Shown: positions 33,491-44,516 of the stretch, in pieces
How positions within the stretch are numbered: position 1 is the stretch's first letter
How the letters are laid out: every line of letters starts with the position of its first letter
Notes under the pieces: model-generated
The model's database searches: none
Told to the model about the DNA's origin: nothing
What the model saw: only the letters and a program-made list of their open reading frames with translations
Program-made: the position numbers and the translations under genes
Source: Mycocentrospora acerina
Lineage: Eukaryota; Ascomycota; Dothideomycetes; Pleosporales
Direction of reading: 5' to 3'
DNA length: 64,000 nucleotides
Assembly (NCBI GenBank): GCA_022701365.1
Contig: JAKUHH010000091.1
Coordinates: 62,001 to 126,000, forward strand

Positions 33491-34544
33491 GACTCAAGTA
33501 AGTCAATACAATGCCCACCCGCGCTATTCAATCAATCTCCCCTGCGATGGTGAACAATAAACATAGAGGGGTTCAGATAGTTTACTGGCACAGATGTTGA
33601 ATGTGTGACAAGATGTCCGGCCGGTGCTGTTCATCAGGTTGAGTCTGACTGATGTTTAGTTTGCCGAATGGGTGGCGGAGAGGGACTGAGTAAGTGCTTG
33701 TCAAGGCTAGACATATGTTTCATGGGGTAATTGGTCTGTTTTCATATGTTTTTATGGAAATTCTGTTCAGCATGAATATGGAGATGGGTGCGCGGTGATG
33801 AATAATGCGACAAAGACCGAAACCACTAACCTTGAGTCGCAGAGACAGGACACAGCCATGTGAATCATAACAGAGGTTGGTCAGATAGCATTTCCAGCAT
33901 CTATACACCTCGCCATCTCCCAACATACTCTTCTGTCCTAAAACACTATCAATCTCTTTGCTTTCAGTCGATCAGGCTTCCCGAAAATATACAATCGACG
34001 GGGCCAAGAAAACATGGGTAAACCTGTAGTACGTGACAAGCGAGACCATGGAATTCAGTTGTCATCATTGACACTTGAATCCTTCACTCTTCTAACGGCC
34101 TGACCCCGAAAGCGTACAGACCATCTTGGCAATGTCGTGTGTAGCTCTCATAAGGTTGCTAGAGTACGCTTGTGCGTGCACATGCTGGCCACATCAGTCA
34201 AGCACATCATTCGACAACAAGATGTTGTTGCTGTTCGTCTATTCCGAGTCAGCACAGCCCTCAAAATTTATTCTTGATCGTCCCAAACAACAAGGCTCAG
34301 TGCTCTCTTTGATCCGCAAAGTTCGGCGAACGAACTGTTCGGCGACGCGTAATTCCAGACAGTCGTCGCTGTGGTTAAACATGTTGAAAACCAAACATCG
34401 ATAGCCGCCCAGAGGCGCCGGGCTTTTCTTCTTCATGACTCCTCGGTAGTCTTGACGAGTAAGATAGATGTGACATACCTCAGTGACAATATGTCCAAGC
34501 TGGCGCAATGCGGTCCCTCGTTTTATACAAGGTGTCTGTGCAGC

Positions 34545-36203
34545 TCACTTCTTCCTGCTCGACTGCGCGACGAGCTTCTTCTTGACATGCTTGGGGATCT
34601 TTTCTTTCCGTTTCTCACGCTTCTCTTCCTTGATCGCCTTCTTATGGTCCCGCTTCTCGTCCTGATCCATGTTCTTCTTGCCTCGCCCTGGCCCCTTTTC
34701 AAAAATACTCTGGTCGACCTCAGATTCGTCCGAGTCTTTGTCAGTTTCACCGTCCTCGTCAGAAGCATCCGATTTGTTGTTAACAACCTTGTCTGCAAGT
34801 AGACCCTGATATATAAGCCCGTCGCCCTCGCCCTTATTGACAAGCTCGGCGTCGCGCTCAATGTCGTAAACCTGATCAAGAGTTTGGGGAATGTATTGGT
34901 GGCGGAACACGTCATCGCCCTCCTCTTCCTTTCGCTTCTCCTCTTCGGTCAACGGCTCACCCTTGTTGAACAGTTCGCGGACCTGCTCGTCAATCTTAGC
35001 CATGTCCTTCACATCCTTTGCACCAGCGTCGCTTGTGACGAAGCCGAACGCACGGCGCTCAGTCAGGACCTCGACGTTACGCGAGCGGAAGAAGTCGGAC
35101 ACGTTTTTGACGTCCATGCGCAAGAATTCGAGCGAGCGAGGGTGGTCGTGCTCGACGGCCTGGGAAACATCGATAATCCATTGCCTGCCATCGTGGAAGA
35201 GAACGTTGTACTCGCTGAGATCGGCATGGACGAGGTGGCAGGTCTGGTACAGGATGCGCATGTAGGCCAGCATCTCGACGTACAAGTCTGTCCACTTGGC
35301 ATCCTCTTCTTCCGACGTCAGACCGTCAAATCGCACGTCCTTGAGACGCGGGGCGGCTTTGCCCTTGCGGTCGCCAACGAAACCCATGACGAGGACATGC
35401 TGGCGCAGGGCAATAGGCTCAGGTGAGGGGATGCCGGCGTCATGGATACGCGCTAGGTTGCGGCGCTCCTTGTCGGCCCACATCTTGACCATGGCGCGGT
35501 TGTTGCTCTTGTTGTAGCCCTGACGGAAGCGGAACTCGCCCTCAACATACTTGGCACGGTCCTTGAAGACGAGGATGGAGGTCTTATAGACCTTGACAGC
35601 TCGGTGGATGGGGTCAGCAGTGTCGGCCTCAGTGATGGCGTGGTAGACATTGGCCTCCTTGCCCGTGGAGATGACGCCGTGGATCTCAGACATGGTACCA
35701 CGGTTGATGAGTTGTAGCAGGATCATCTGGGTGCGGCGATCGAGCACCTGCTCTGTTGTCGCGCGGTCGGCCTTGTCCTTGTCGCGGGCAGCGCCGCCAG
35801 TGGCGCCGACGAAGCGGTCGTTGAGGCGGATCTTGCTGGCATGTTTGGCGAGCGACGCGACCTCGTCGTCGAGAGAGGCCTTTGTGTTGGCCGTGGGCTT
35901 CTGCGCATTCGTCTTAGGCTTCTGGTCGACGGGCACGGCCGAGTCGTTGAGGCGGCGTTGGCGGTTGTAGGCCTTTGTGTAGTCGTGGGGGTTTCCCGAT
36001 GAGCCCACCAGCTCAGGCGCATCGTCCTCAGAGTCATCGAAGAGGTCGTCAATGTCGTCGTCTTCCTCGTGCTCACCCTCACCCTCGCCTAGTGTGGGGT
36101 CATTTGTCTCGTTTGTCTCGCTTGTCTGTGGCGGTTCGGGAATCTGGGGAATATTGAGCTGTTGCTGTTGCTGCTGCTGCTCCGCCGACTCTGTGCTCGC
36201 CAT
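34545..36203 (-). CDS. rio1: RIO1 atypical protein kinase/ATPase, 40S maturation
   Basis: A single-exon protein of 552 residues. An acidic Q/E/D-rich N-terminus is followed by the RIO kinase domain: nucleotide loop STGKEANVYHA (about 179-189), AVKVYKTSILVFKDRAKYV with the catalytic Lys (about 204), catalytic loop HADLSEYN (about 326-333) and metal-binding IIDVSQ (about 343-348). VEHDHPRSLEFLRMDVKNVS is a RIO1 family signature. The tail is strongly acidic and then basic (KKAIKEEKREKRKEK), as in yeast Rio1. Rio1 acts in cytoplasmic pre-40S maturation at the 18S 3' end cleavage step. The start ATG precedes a polyglutamine run of seven residues. It is divergent from the aminotransferase-like gene. 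Confidence 0.95.
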   Translation of the reverse strand: MASTESAEQQQQQQQLNIPQIPEPPQTSETNETNDPTLGEGEGEHEEDDDIDDLFDDSEDDAPELVGSSGNPHDYTKAYNRQRRLNDSAVPVDQKPKTNAQKPTANTKASLDDEVASLAKHASKIRLNDRFVGATGGAARDKDKADRATTEQVLDRRTQMILLQLINRGTMSEIHGVISTGKEANVYHAITEADTADPIHRAVKVYKTSILVFKDRAKYVEGEFRFRQGYNKSNNRAMVKMWADKERRNLARIHDAGIPSPEPIALRQHVLVMGFVGDRKGKAAPRLKDVRFDGLTSEEEDAKWTDLYVEMLAYMRILYQTCHLVHADLSEYNVLFHDGRQWIIDVSQAVEHDHPRSLEFLRMDVKNVSDFFRSRNVEVLTERRAFGFVTSDAGAKDVKDMAKIDEQVRELFNKGEPLTEEEKRKEEEGDDVFRHQYIPQTLDQVYDIERDAELVNKGEGDGLIYQGLLADKVVNNKSDASDEDGETDKDSDESEVDQSIFEKGPGRGKKNMDQDEKRDHKKAIKEEKREKRKEKIPKHVKKKLVAQSSRKK

Positions 36204-37141
36204 GCTGGGCGTCTGTTTTTTAGTAGATGTTGGAGATGTGAGTGAATATCCTTGTTATGGCGGTGGCGTCGCTGACTATGTTGTGTGGGCAAAAAAAAAG
36301 TTCGCCCGCGTCAACGCGCTGAGTGGCAGAATAGCGGGGGCGGGGCAAGGCGGCGAGCCACACCCTTATCGTCCTTGCATTCCCCCATCCATCATCTACA
36401 CATTGGACACAAAATGCCGGGGGTCTCCAAAAGAAAATAAACTTAGACGCCGCAGCACCTTGCAAATCGTGTAGTATTGGTACCAGCCCGTTGGCACATG
36501 ATGTTTGAAATGCAGTTTCTACTATAAGAAGAGTATTTATCGCTATTAGGATTGTCGTTGCCAGAGTTAACAAAAGGATATGTGTTTTAGCTCGTGAGCA
36601 GAGAATTAAGCAGTACTAAGACATATGGTCAAGACTTTCATCTCAACCTTGTACAAAAGGCAAGCATCATCGCCTGCAGCACCACTCTGATAGTTGGTGT
36701 CTGCAAAGTATTACTCATACCTCTCAATCCTGTCTACAATGGACAACTTGCCTAATGTACACCTCGATTGAACTAAACAGTAAAAGTGATTTCATAATTC
36801 TGACAGAGGCGCTCTTGTCTAGGACCCATCACGGTTTCATACACAATAACGTCCTCGATTGTGGCATACTGAATGGACAAGCATATGAGTACGACAGCTG
36901 TAAAGCCAAACGATGGCGTCACTGCCTACTAGCACCTTCCCTGTCAAGAGTAGTCGCACGCCCTAACCGTTATCCGCTTGTCGAGATACCCCATCGCTTG
37001 CGTTCAACGTCCGGCTACCAGAGGCATTTGATCGAGGACCACAGCCATTCCGTTGTTTCTTCCAGAGGTATATTTGCATTCTTCCCTTGACGACTTGTGA
37101 TACTAGTCTTCAGTGACAACTGCATCACTACTCTTATCGCA
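36204..37141. promoter_or_regulatory. Divergent intergenic region, rio1 / aminotransferase-like gene
   Basis: This 938 bp stretch lies between two divergent start codons and should hold both promoters. No gene or clear box is visible. Confidence 0.5.
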
Positions 37142-38548
37142 ATGCCTTTTAACATCTCCAAATCGCGAGAGCATTTCCCCGCTCTACAACAGGACCAAGT
37201 CTTTCTTGACAATGCAGGAGGTAGTCAGACGCTTAACAGTGTAATTGATTCGTCAGTTTGATATGAATCTGGAGGGGAGGTGATGTGAGTTGACACACTA
37301 GCAGAATCACCCAATATTTATCAAAGACCAATGTTCAACTCGGAGCGTCCTACCGTACAGGATCTGCTTCCAACGCCAAGTACGATGAGGGATATCAAGC
37401 TGCGGCAAAGTACATCAATGCAGGCCGCGATGAAATTGGTATGCTTCTACTGTATCAATGAATAGGGCATTGCATAACCAGATGTTCAGTACTTGGTGGA
37501 TCTACCACTCAACTTTTCATGAACCTCGCCAGTGCCCTCAAGTTCAATGAAGGCGACGAGATTATCCTCACGAAGATGGAGCACGAGACTAATGTCAAAC
37601 CATGGCTGTTCATGGCTGAGCGACTCAAGCTGACCGTCAAATGGTGGGTTTCAGACAAATCAGACGGACTGAAATTGACTCCTGAAAACTTGAAGCCGCT
37701 ACTCTCACCAAAGGTGAAATTTGTTGCTTGTACACACGTGTCCAACATTTTGGGCACAATCCATGACGTGAAGGCGATCGCGGATGCGGTGCACGAGGCT
37801 GGTGCATTGCTGTGTGTCGACGGTGTCAGTTTTGCACCACATCGGAAGGTCGATGTCAAGGCTTTTGGAGTCGATTTCTATTCTTTTTCATGGTACAAGG
37901 TACGTGATTGTTCTGGAAGGATCCTCAAGACACAAAGTGTACAGACCCATGTAGCTGCAAAGCACTGCGTTTGGAGGCACATCATAATTCGTGCGTATTT
38001 TCTTCAAGCTTATACTGACTCTCTAGGTATATGGTCCTCACATTGCTGTTCTCTACGCTAGCAACTCTGCACAGCAGCACGTCAAGTCATTGTCACATTA
38101 CTTCAACCCTACGAAAACGCTCGAGGACAAACTGGGTTTCGCATCCTCAAATTATGAGTGTACACAGTCAATTCCACACATTGTCAGCTACCTCGACGGT
38201 TCTGAACAGGCCATTACGGAGCATGAAGGGAAACTCCAGAAAATTCTAATTGATTACTTGAACTCTCGTTCAGATGTGACCATTATTGGATCCACATCGG
38301 CTGAATCTGCAGTTCGCGTACCAACCATCTCGTTTACCGTGGAAGGCAAAGATTCGAAGACGATTGTAGAGGATGCAGAGAAGATTTCAAACTACGGGTT
38401 CCGGTGGGGTCACTTTTACTCCAAAAGGCTTTGTGACGAGGTGTTGGGGTTGCGTCCAGAGGGAGTTACGAGAGTCAGCATGGTGCACTACAATACCGAG
38501 GAGGAGATCAAGGGCTTGGTGGAGGTACTGAAAAAGGTTCTACCATAG
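37142..38548 (+). CDS. Cysteine desulfurase-like / class V aminotransferase-like PLP enzyme
   Basis: Four exons (37142-37251, 37305-37438, 37490-37899, 38027-38548) give 391 residues. The fold-type I pattern is clear: FLDNAGGSQ at the N-terminus, DEIVLGGSTTQLFMNLA for cofactor phosphate binding, HETNVKPW, FVACTHVSNILGTIHDVKAI, GALLCVDGVSFAPHRKVDV and the Schiff-base lysine in SFSWYKVYGPH (about Lys218, last codon of exon 3). It resembles the cysteine-desulfurase-like branch related to isopenicillin N epimerase; the substrate is unknown. The first acceptor is a tandem TAGCAG (37299-37304), so the protein may carry one extra Arg. The last intron (127 bp) is longer than the others. Confidence 0.85.
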
Positions 38549-39056
38549 ATGCTAGATGTTAATCTGAGGGACTAAGTCCCGTTGTCAAGACTCTGATGCA
38601 CTCCGAGGTCTCAATCTCGACATGCCTGGGTTGCACAGGTGGAATGAAGGAATCATCTATTGAAAGCACGTCAACCATTTAATTTAAGTTAATTAAACAC
38701 CCTTGGCAGAAGAAGCTGTGTTGTGACATAGCAGTGGACTCTTTGAATAGCTGAATAGTGAGAACCGAACCGTTAGTTCACTCTCGTAGCGACTTCACAA
38801 CATGGGACGAAACTGCTGACTTTCGTCAACACCGCATGCAGTTATCGCAACAGCACTTTTTGCTTCACACCGTGATTTCATGTAGTTTACTGATCAAATT
38901 GGACAGCTGGCATAGTTGTCCTACCCACTATTTTCCACTTTCGAAGAGGCGGGGTCATAAGGATCTAGCGCCTTTTCGAACCTCATGTCTCTTCATCGAC
39001 TGTGTCTATGAACCTTTCACCACAATTACTCACTGCAAATCTTCTAATTGTCCATC
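38549..39056. other. Intergenic region
   Basis: This 508 bp stretch separates two tandem genes and presumably contains the promoter of the DJ-1/PfpI gene. Nothing else is visible. Confidence 0.6.
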
Positions 39057-39737
39057 ATGCCTTTCAAAGTAGCCGTATATCTGTACGAGAATGCTGATAT
39101 TCTCGACTTCAGCGGCCCCATCGAAATCTATGGTACACGACCAGCCACGGAAGGAGTCAACTTTGAGATTACCACTTTTGCGCACAAAAACCCCATAAAT
39201 ACAGAGACCGGGGCGCTTGTCTACATCCCCAATGCCGGATTCGACGAAGTTGCATCTAGTATTGAGAACTACGACATCCTGCTTATCCCTGGCGCGGATT
39301 TCGGAGCACTTGAAGATCTGATCGCGTCAGAGGACGGCAAGGCTTTATCATCCTTGATTCAAAAGTTTTCATCCCTTCCACCACGAGGTGAGAATGGGAA
39401 ACGGATTCTGCAATCCGTCTGCACTGGTGCCATCCTGCTCGCAGCATCTGGTATCTTGGCCGGACGGACCGTGACCACCCATCATATGGGATTCGAGATG
39501 CTACAGCGCGTTGCAGACCAGGCGGCTTGCGGTGATTCAAGGATCACAATTGCGAAGACCCGTTGGGTTGATGCAGGAACGACAGATGCTGGAGTCAGGA
39601 TCGTAAGTGCAGGAGGAGTGAGTTCAGGTATCGACACGAGTCTGTGGATTTATGAACAGCTTGTTGGAAAGAAGGAGGCGGACTGGGTTGCTGAGGTTGT
39701 GGAGTTTGAAAGGAGAGGTGATGGTTGGAGGGCTTAG
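39057..39737 (+). CDS. DJ-1/PfpI (class I glutamine amidotransferase-like) protein
   Basis: A single-exon protein of 226 residues. It starts KVAVYLYENADILDFSGPIEIYG, the standard N-terminus of isonitrile hydratase-like and AraC-type DJ-1/PfpI proteins. It has LLIPGA at the first loop, and the nucleophile elbow QSVCTGAILLAASGIL contains the conserved Cys (about 122), followed by a THH motif. SAGGVSSGIDTSLWIYEQL near the end is also a family signature. No fused DNA-binding domain is present. The substrate is not predictable; hydratase, hydrolase and glyoxalase activities occur in the family. The first true ATG at 39057 sets the start. Confidence 0.88.
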   Translation: MPFKVAVYLYENADILDFSGPIEIYGTRPATEGVNFEITTFAHKNPINTETGALVYIPNAGFDEVASSIENYDILLIPGADFGALEDLIASEDGKALSSLIQKFSSLPPRGENGKRILQSVCTGAILLAASGILAGRTVTTHHMGFEMLQRVADQAACGDSRITIAKTRWVDAGTTDAGVRIVSAGGVSSGIDTSLWIYEQLVGKKEADWVAEVVEFERRGDGWRA

Positions 39738-40326
39738 ATGGCAGCTCAAGTCGCGGATGGGCCGCCAAAGGTAGTGGTGGTGCGCTAGTTCATGGTTCTT
39801 TCATCAAACCTGAAGTATGCAAGTTACCTAGACTGCCATACATCCTCCGCATCATGATTGTCTGCTCCCCTTCCGTCAGCGATGCTCAACACTTGTTCAT
39901 GTTTTGGTGGAAACAACAATCTGAGACCCCCGCCCTCTTCCGAGTCGCGTACGTAACAGAGAAACACGCCACATGCCATGCAGCAGGTTCGTATTGCCTC
40001 GTTACACAACTGCCGCAGACAAGGGATGTATGCAAGAGAATGTTTGAAGATTCTCTGGTAAAAGCCTTTGTATCGGTCAAAGTTGGCGATACGGCAAGGG
40101 CAACGCATACGCCTGGTTACTAGAGACAGACAGCTTGTGAATCGCAGAATCATGCTTGCATAAGCAACATTAGCTACCTGCTATTTGCCCAATTCGTAGG
40201 GTTGCCGCGACACCAACACTCGCCAGCCGTCCCTCGTCACCGCATTCGCACTCGCACTCGAAACGGCCTTCCTCTCCATAACCACATTAACGAGTCCGTA
40301 CTGGGCAACAGAGCAAAGGCTGCAGC
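39738..40326. other. Intergenic region
   Basis: This 589 bp stretch lies between the DJ-1/PfpI and Zn2Cys6 genes. The short frames in it are not convincing. Confidence 0.55.
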
Positions 40327-41496
40327 ATGCCTCGGCTTGGCTCGAGAAAGAGCCGCAACGGTTGCGTGCAGTGCAAAGCGAGGCGCGTGAAGGTTTGATT
40401 TGCGTCTCTTCCGTCTCCACCCGCTCACCTTGCACAGTGTGATGAGGCGCGACCATGTGGAGCCTGCTCGAGATATCGCGTAGCATGCAGTCTCCTTGAC
40501 GATGCTGCACCCGGGCGCCATTCCAGCTCCTTTCCGCCTCAAGTGAGGTCGGTGAGCAGAGACACTTCTTCGAGCACGCCAGAACCCTCAAGTTGGACAT
40601 CCACATCGCCAAATTCGTCAGTCGCAGGATCGATCTACCCCCCTGAGCCTGCGCCCACACCCGTACCACTAGAAGGGGCCAGTGAAAAATGGATGCAGGA
40701 CCTGGAATTGATGCACCATTTCACCGCGCATGCATATATGTCGATGCCTGGTGTAGAACACACACGGCAGATTTGGGGCTACGCTGTACCACAAGAGGCG
40801 TTTAAATACCCGTTCCTCATGCACAGCATCCTGGCTTTCTCTGCAAATCATCTTATTCACATCAACCCACCGCGAGCAAATTACTTCCAGGTACTCTCAT
40901 CTACCCACCAAACCGCTGCACTTACGTGTCTGAATAAAGCTCTCCCGGGTCTTGGGCCAACCAATTGCCATGCATTGTTCGCGTCAGCATCCCTGCTTGT
41001 TGTGAATGCTTTTGTCGACGCAGGCACGGAGGATCTCGATTCCCTTATCGAAATTTTTCAACTCTTACGAGGCATGGTGTTTGTCCTGCATAAAGCTATG
41101 GCATGGATCGAGACTGGTCCGTTTGCAGCAATAGTACGGCCTTATGGTGATTTGCCAAAGTTGCCGCCTCCTCTACTGTCTGCTTTCCTTGTTGATATCC
41201 AAGGACTAGCTTGCTCACCACCCCAAAACCCTACGCCAACCCAGCTCACTTGCATCAAAGCGACTGAGGCGCTCCGGCAGTGTGTACAATACAGCATTGA
41301 GTCGTCTCCTCATCCCGCATTGCGAGCAATGATGGCATGGCCTACTATAATTGACGCAGACTTTCTAGAATTGCTCAAGGTACGGACAGACCCTGACGTA
41401 CGAAAATTGTTCAAGCAGTACTGTAAAGTCCTTGAGTTTGCAAGCTCTGATTTTTGGTTCCTTTCTGGGTGGAGAGGCGTTTCACAGCTTCTGTAG
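40327..41496 (+). CDS. Zn(II)2Cys6 transcription factor, Upc2-like
   Basis: Two exons (40327-40392, 40438-41496; 45 bp intron) give 374 residues. The N-terminal binuclear cluster is complete only after splicing: CVQC-KARRVK-C-DEARP-CGAC-SRYRVA-C (Cys13, 16, 23, 29, 32, 39). The intron splits it immediately before Cys23, a common position. A Ser/Pro-rich linker is followed by an effector domain beginning LELMHHFTAHAYMSMPG, with FLMHSILAFSANHL, which matches Upc2-like regulators. The protein ends shortly after FWFLSGW and is rather short, so a downstream exon cannot be excluded. It sits between the DJ-1/PfpI and monooxygenase genes and could regulate them. Confidence 0.85.
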
Positions 41497-42017
41497 TACC
41501 AAGGTCAGTGTTGTATATTACCGTGCAATTTGCTTTTCAACATTCAAGGCAAGGACTTGACTGTGTTATTGTGGTGTTTGTCATTTTAGGGATTATAGTC
41601 GCATTTGCCTGCGAGTTGTTAGTATTCTCCTTGTACATACAACTATTCATCTTTCTCCACCACTCACATTACCATGCAACAGTTCGGTAGACTAAGTAGA
41701 GTAAACCGAGCGCGACTTTGGATTTTGATGCGACCCCAATGGAAGACGTTTCCTCTCTGTGCCTCTCGCCGAGTATCGAGTGATGCTTAGCTCGTAGTTC
41801 CAACGGCAGATTGCTCACAACTGCCGAATTACAGACGTCGTCAATGAGCTAAGAAAGTGCACATCACACCCCGCTCCGCGTACACACCCCGCTCTTTCTG
41901 GAACATGGACCAAAAGATTTTGCAAACTATTGAGCAATTCCAACAAACGTATTATCAGTCTCTGGCTCACCGGGAGCATTGTGTCGATTCCTCAATCTCC
42001 AACGAAGTCAAGCCGAA
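41497..42017. other. Intergenic and leader region before the monooxygenase
   Basis: This 521 bp stretch includes the leader of the monooxygenase gene and a 38-codon upstream frame from 41905 that overlaps its start. Confidence 0.55.
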
Positions 42018-42023
42018 ATGGTG
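41905..42023 (+). promoter_or_regulatory. uORF overlapping the monooxygenase start
   Basis: An ATG at 41905 opens a frame of about 39 codons that overlaps the proposed start ATG (42018) in another frame. It terminates at a TGA directly after, whether or not the first intron is removed. If translated it would reduce initiation at the main start. A rarer donor (GTCAAG at 42006) could instead fuse it in frame to exon 2. Confidence 0.35.
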
Positions 42024-44128
42024 AGTTTGCATTGCCCGTAATTTTTCATAGCAATGTAGAAGCTAACTTGATGGACTAGAATATCTCACAAGAAGTTCCT
42101 GTTCTTATCGCCGGAGGGGGTCCTTCGGGCCTAATTCTCGCGCTACAACTTGCAAAGCATGGTGTCAGATCGATACTAGTTGAGCGCAATGAAGGCACGA
42201 CAAAATGGGTACGAGGAAGCGAACAAACATATGAAACGTAGAAAATAAGAAACTAGTATACTGACAAGTCTTGTAGCCCAAAATGGACATCACCAATTGC
42301 CGGACCATGGAGTTATTCAACCGCCTTGACGTATCCAAAGGGTTGCGAGAAATAGGTTTGCCACAGAAATACTCGCAATGAGAGAATTCAACCTTACAAT
42401 GATAGGCGTTCCGAAAGAATACTCGTTTGATGTACTATTCAGCAGCGGATTGTCTGAGGGTGGGGAGAAACTCGCGCGATGGGTGAGAAGCAATGGTCCT
42501 GCATTGATATCTGACCATACTGAGACAAAAATCCATAGGACCTTCCATCTCCGGAGAAATGGTATGAGCGTATCCACGTGCAAAATGATGGCACGTTGCC
42601 TCGTGAGCCTTATCAAAGGTGCTCTCAGGCAGTTTTTGAGGCTTGGCTCAAACCGCGTATTCAGCAGGAACCGCTCATCGAGTCGCATTTTGGTGTCAGG
42701 CTGGAGACATTAAAGGAACTTGATGACGGGGTTGAGTCGTATCTTGTAGACGTGAAAACTGATGAGAAACACACAGTTCGAAGCCAGTACGTGGCTGGTT
42801 GCGATGGCGCCGGCAGTCGAGTGCGGAGAGCCATCGGGGGTGAGCTCATCGGTGGCCAAGTGTAAGTACTAAACCTTCATTCATCTTCCACCTTATCTCG
42901 TACTGACATGGCTGTCAGGGCGGGCGCCACGCTACTCGTGCACTTCAAATCGCGTGATCTAGCCAAGATCCACAAGCAAGGTCACTTTTGGCACATCTTC
43001 TTCACCCAAGGGGCGGTGATTCTTTCTCAGGATGAAATCGAAACCTGGACGATCCACCTACCTATTCCACTGGACACGGACTGGCAGAACATGGATCCCA
43101 AACAAGCCATCTATGACGCTCTGGGCGGATCCGTAGGCCCGTATCCCATCGAAATTGACGAGATACTGGTCAAGAGCATGTGGCGACCAACGATTTGCAT
43201 TGCTGAAAGCTATACTTCAAAGGGTAAACGCGTCTTTCTGTCTGGAGATGCGGCGCATCAAAACGTTCCACACGGAGGATATGGTATGAACACCGCCATT
43301 GGTGATAGTTTTGATCTCGGATGGAAGTTAGCTGCCATGGTAAAAGGCTACGGGGGAAGCTACCTCCTCGACTCATACGAAATTGAACGCAAGCCCGTCG
43401 CTGCACGCAACATTGAGCGATCGGGGGTACACGTCAAAGTCCACCAAGATTACATCGGCTGGATTCAGGAAGCCGGGGGGCCTAGCGTTCTAACAGCAGC
43501 AAGCACCAATGGGCAGAAGCTCCGACACAAGATCGCGGCCTATGTAACCGAGCGCGACGGCGAGAACAAGGAGCACGGCAACGAACTGGGCTACCGCTAC
43601 AACGGCTCGCCCATTGTCATCCAGAGTGGCGATTCGGCAGAGCCAGAGTGGTCGGTACGCGATTACGTCGCATCGACATGGCCGGGCGCGCGTGCTCCGC
43701 ATGTCTTCCTCGCAGACGGAACAACCAGCATCTTTGACCTATACGGCCGCGACTACACCGTCGTCGACTTTACCCAAAGCGGGAACATCTCTGCGCTGTT
43801 CGCCGAAACCGCGGAAAACCTTGACATTCCGCTGAAGCGCGTGCATCTTCCTTCCGAAGCACACGTGCGCGCCGTGTGGGAGCGCGACGTGGTACTTATC
43901 CGCCCAGACGACCATGTCGCCTGGCGGTTACGGGAGGGTGGTACAGCGGTAGACACAGAGGAAATCACGACCATCTTGGAGACAGTCACGGGTAAGCGGA
44001 AGGCTGGCGTTGGAGGGGGCGAAAACAACATTGATGCACTTGCGAGTATTCGCAAAAAGGGCTTCACTGGGACGGGGGGGAATGAAGATCAAGACCTGGT
44101 AAAGGGGCGGGGCGAGTTCCAAATGTGA
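42018..44128 (+). CDS. FAD-dependent monooxygenase, phenol hydroxylase-like
   Basis: Six exons (42018-42020, 42080-42208, 42277-42355, 42406-42482, 42539-42861, 42919-44128) give 606 residues. The first exon carries only the ATG; the next begins NISQEVPVLIAGGGPSGLIL. The Rossmann GxGxxG lies at residues 13-18. TTKWPKMDITNCRTMELF, DLPSPEKWYERIHVQNDGT and VAGCDGAGSRVRRAIG follow. The second FAD motif is GDAAHQNVPHGGYGMNTAIGD (about 313 on). A C-terminal thioredoxin-like domain completes the class A flavoprotein layout. The enzyme would hydroxylate an aromatic or polyketide-like substrate with NAD(P)H and oxygen. Introns of 50-67 bp all restore conserved residues at their junctions. Confidence 0.88.
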
Positions 44129-44516
44129 GGTTGTCTATTATTAGTCGGGGAATTGTTCTCTCTTTTCTTTCCTTCAGCAACGAGGTTTAGATTCCACTAG
44201 TCAGTCTTGCATAACTTTTTTTTGTGTTGTTGTTATGGTTGAAGCAAGAGGGTGATGGGGATACATGTACGTTCAGCTCATATTGTAGTATAGGATAGCA
44301 TATTGCAGTGTAGTATTTTTTGTTGTTGTATTCCTACTAGCTTTGTAGATGATTCACGTCCATGTCTCGCCTCCTCCACCCATAACTACCACACAACCAA
44401 TGCCCACACACATATACACGCACACACACATGTCAATTACGTTATGTATATAGAAAATAATCGTAGCTTGCAGTTTGCAGTTTGAAGTCCTCATCGATTC
44501 ATCCACTCACTCCTCC
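44129..44516. other. Convergent intergenic region
   Basis: This 388 bp stretch lies between two convergent 3' ends. A short CA-rich stretch occurs near 44405-44432. No gene is seen. Confidence 0.6.

Larger units (their letters stand above)
32370..34544. other. Intergenic region with the TTC repeat
   Basis: About 2.2 kb lies between the tRNA and the 3' end of rio1. It holds a diverged minisatellite (about 32860-33490) with the pure TTC tract inside it. The flanks carry no supportable gene. Confidence 0.6.

Noticed and set aside
32821..33501. Poly-Ser and poly-Leu frames
   Set aside because: They are direct translations of the TTC tract with no coding flanks.
34884..35426. 180-codon plus-strand frame
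   Set aside because: It is antisense to the RIO1 kinase domain.
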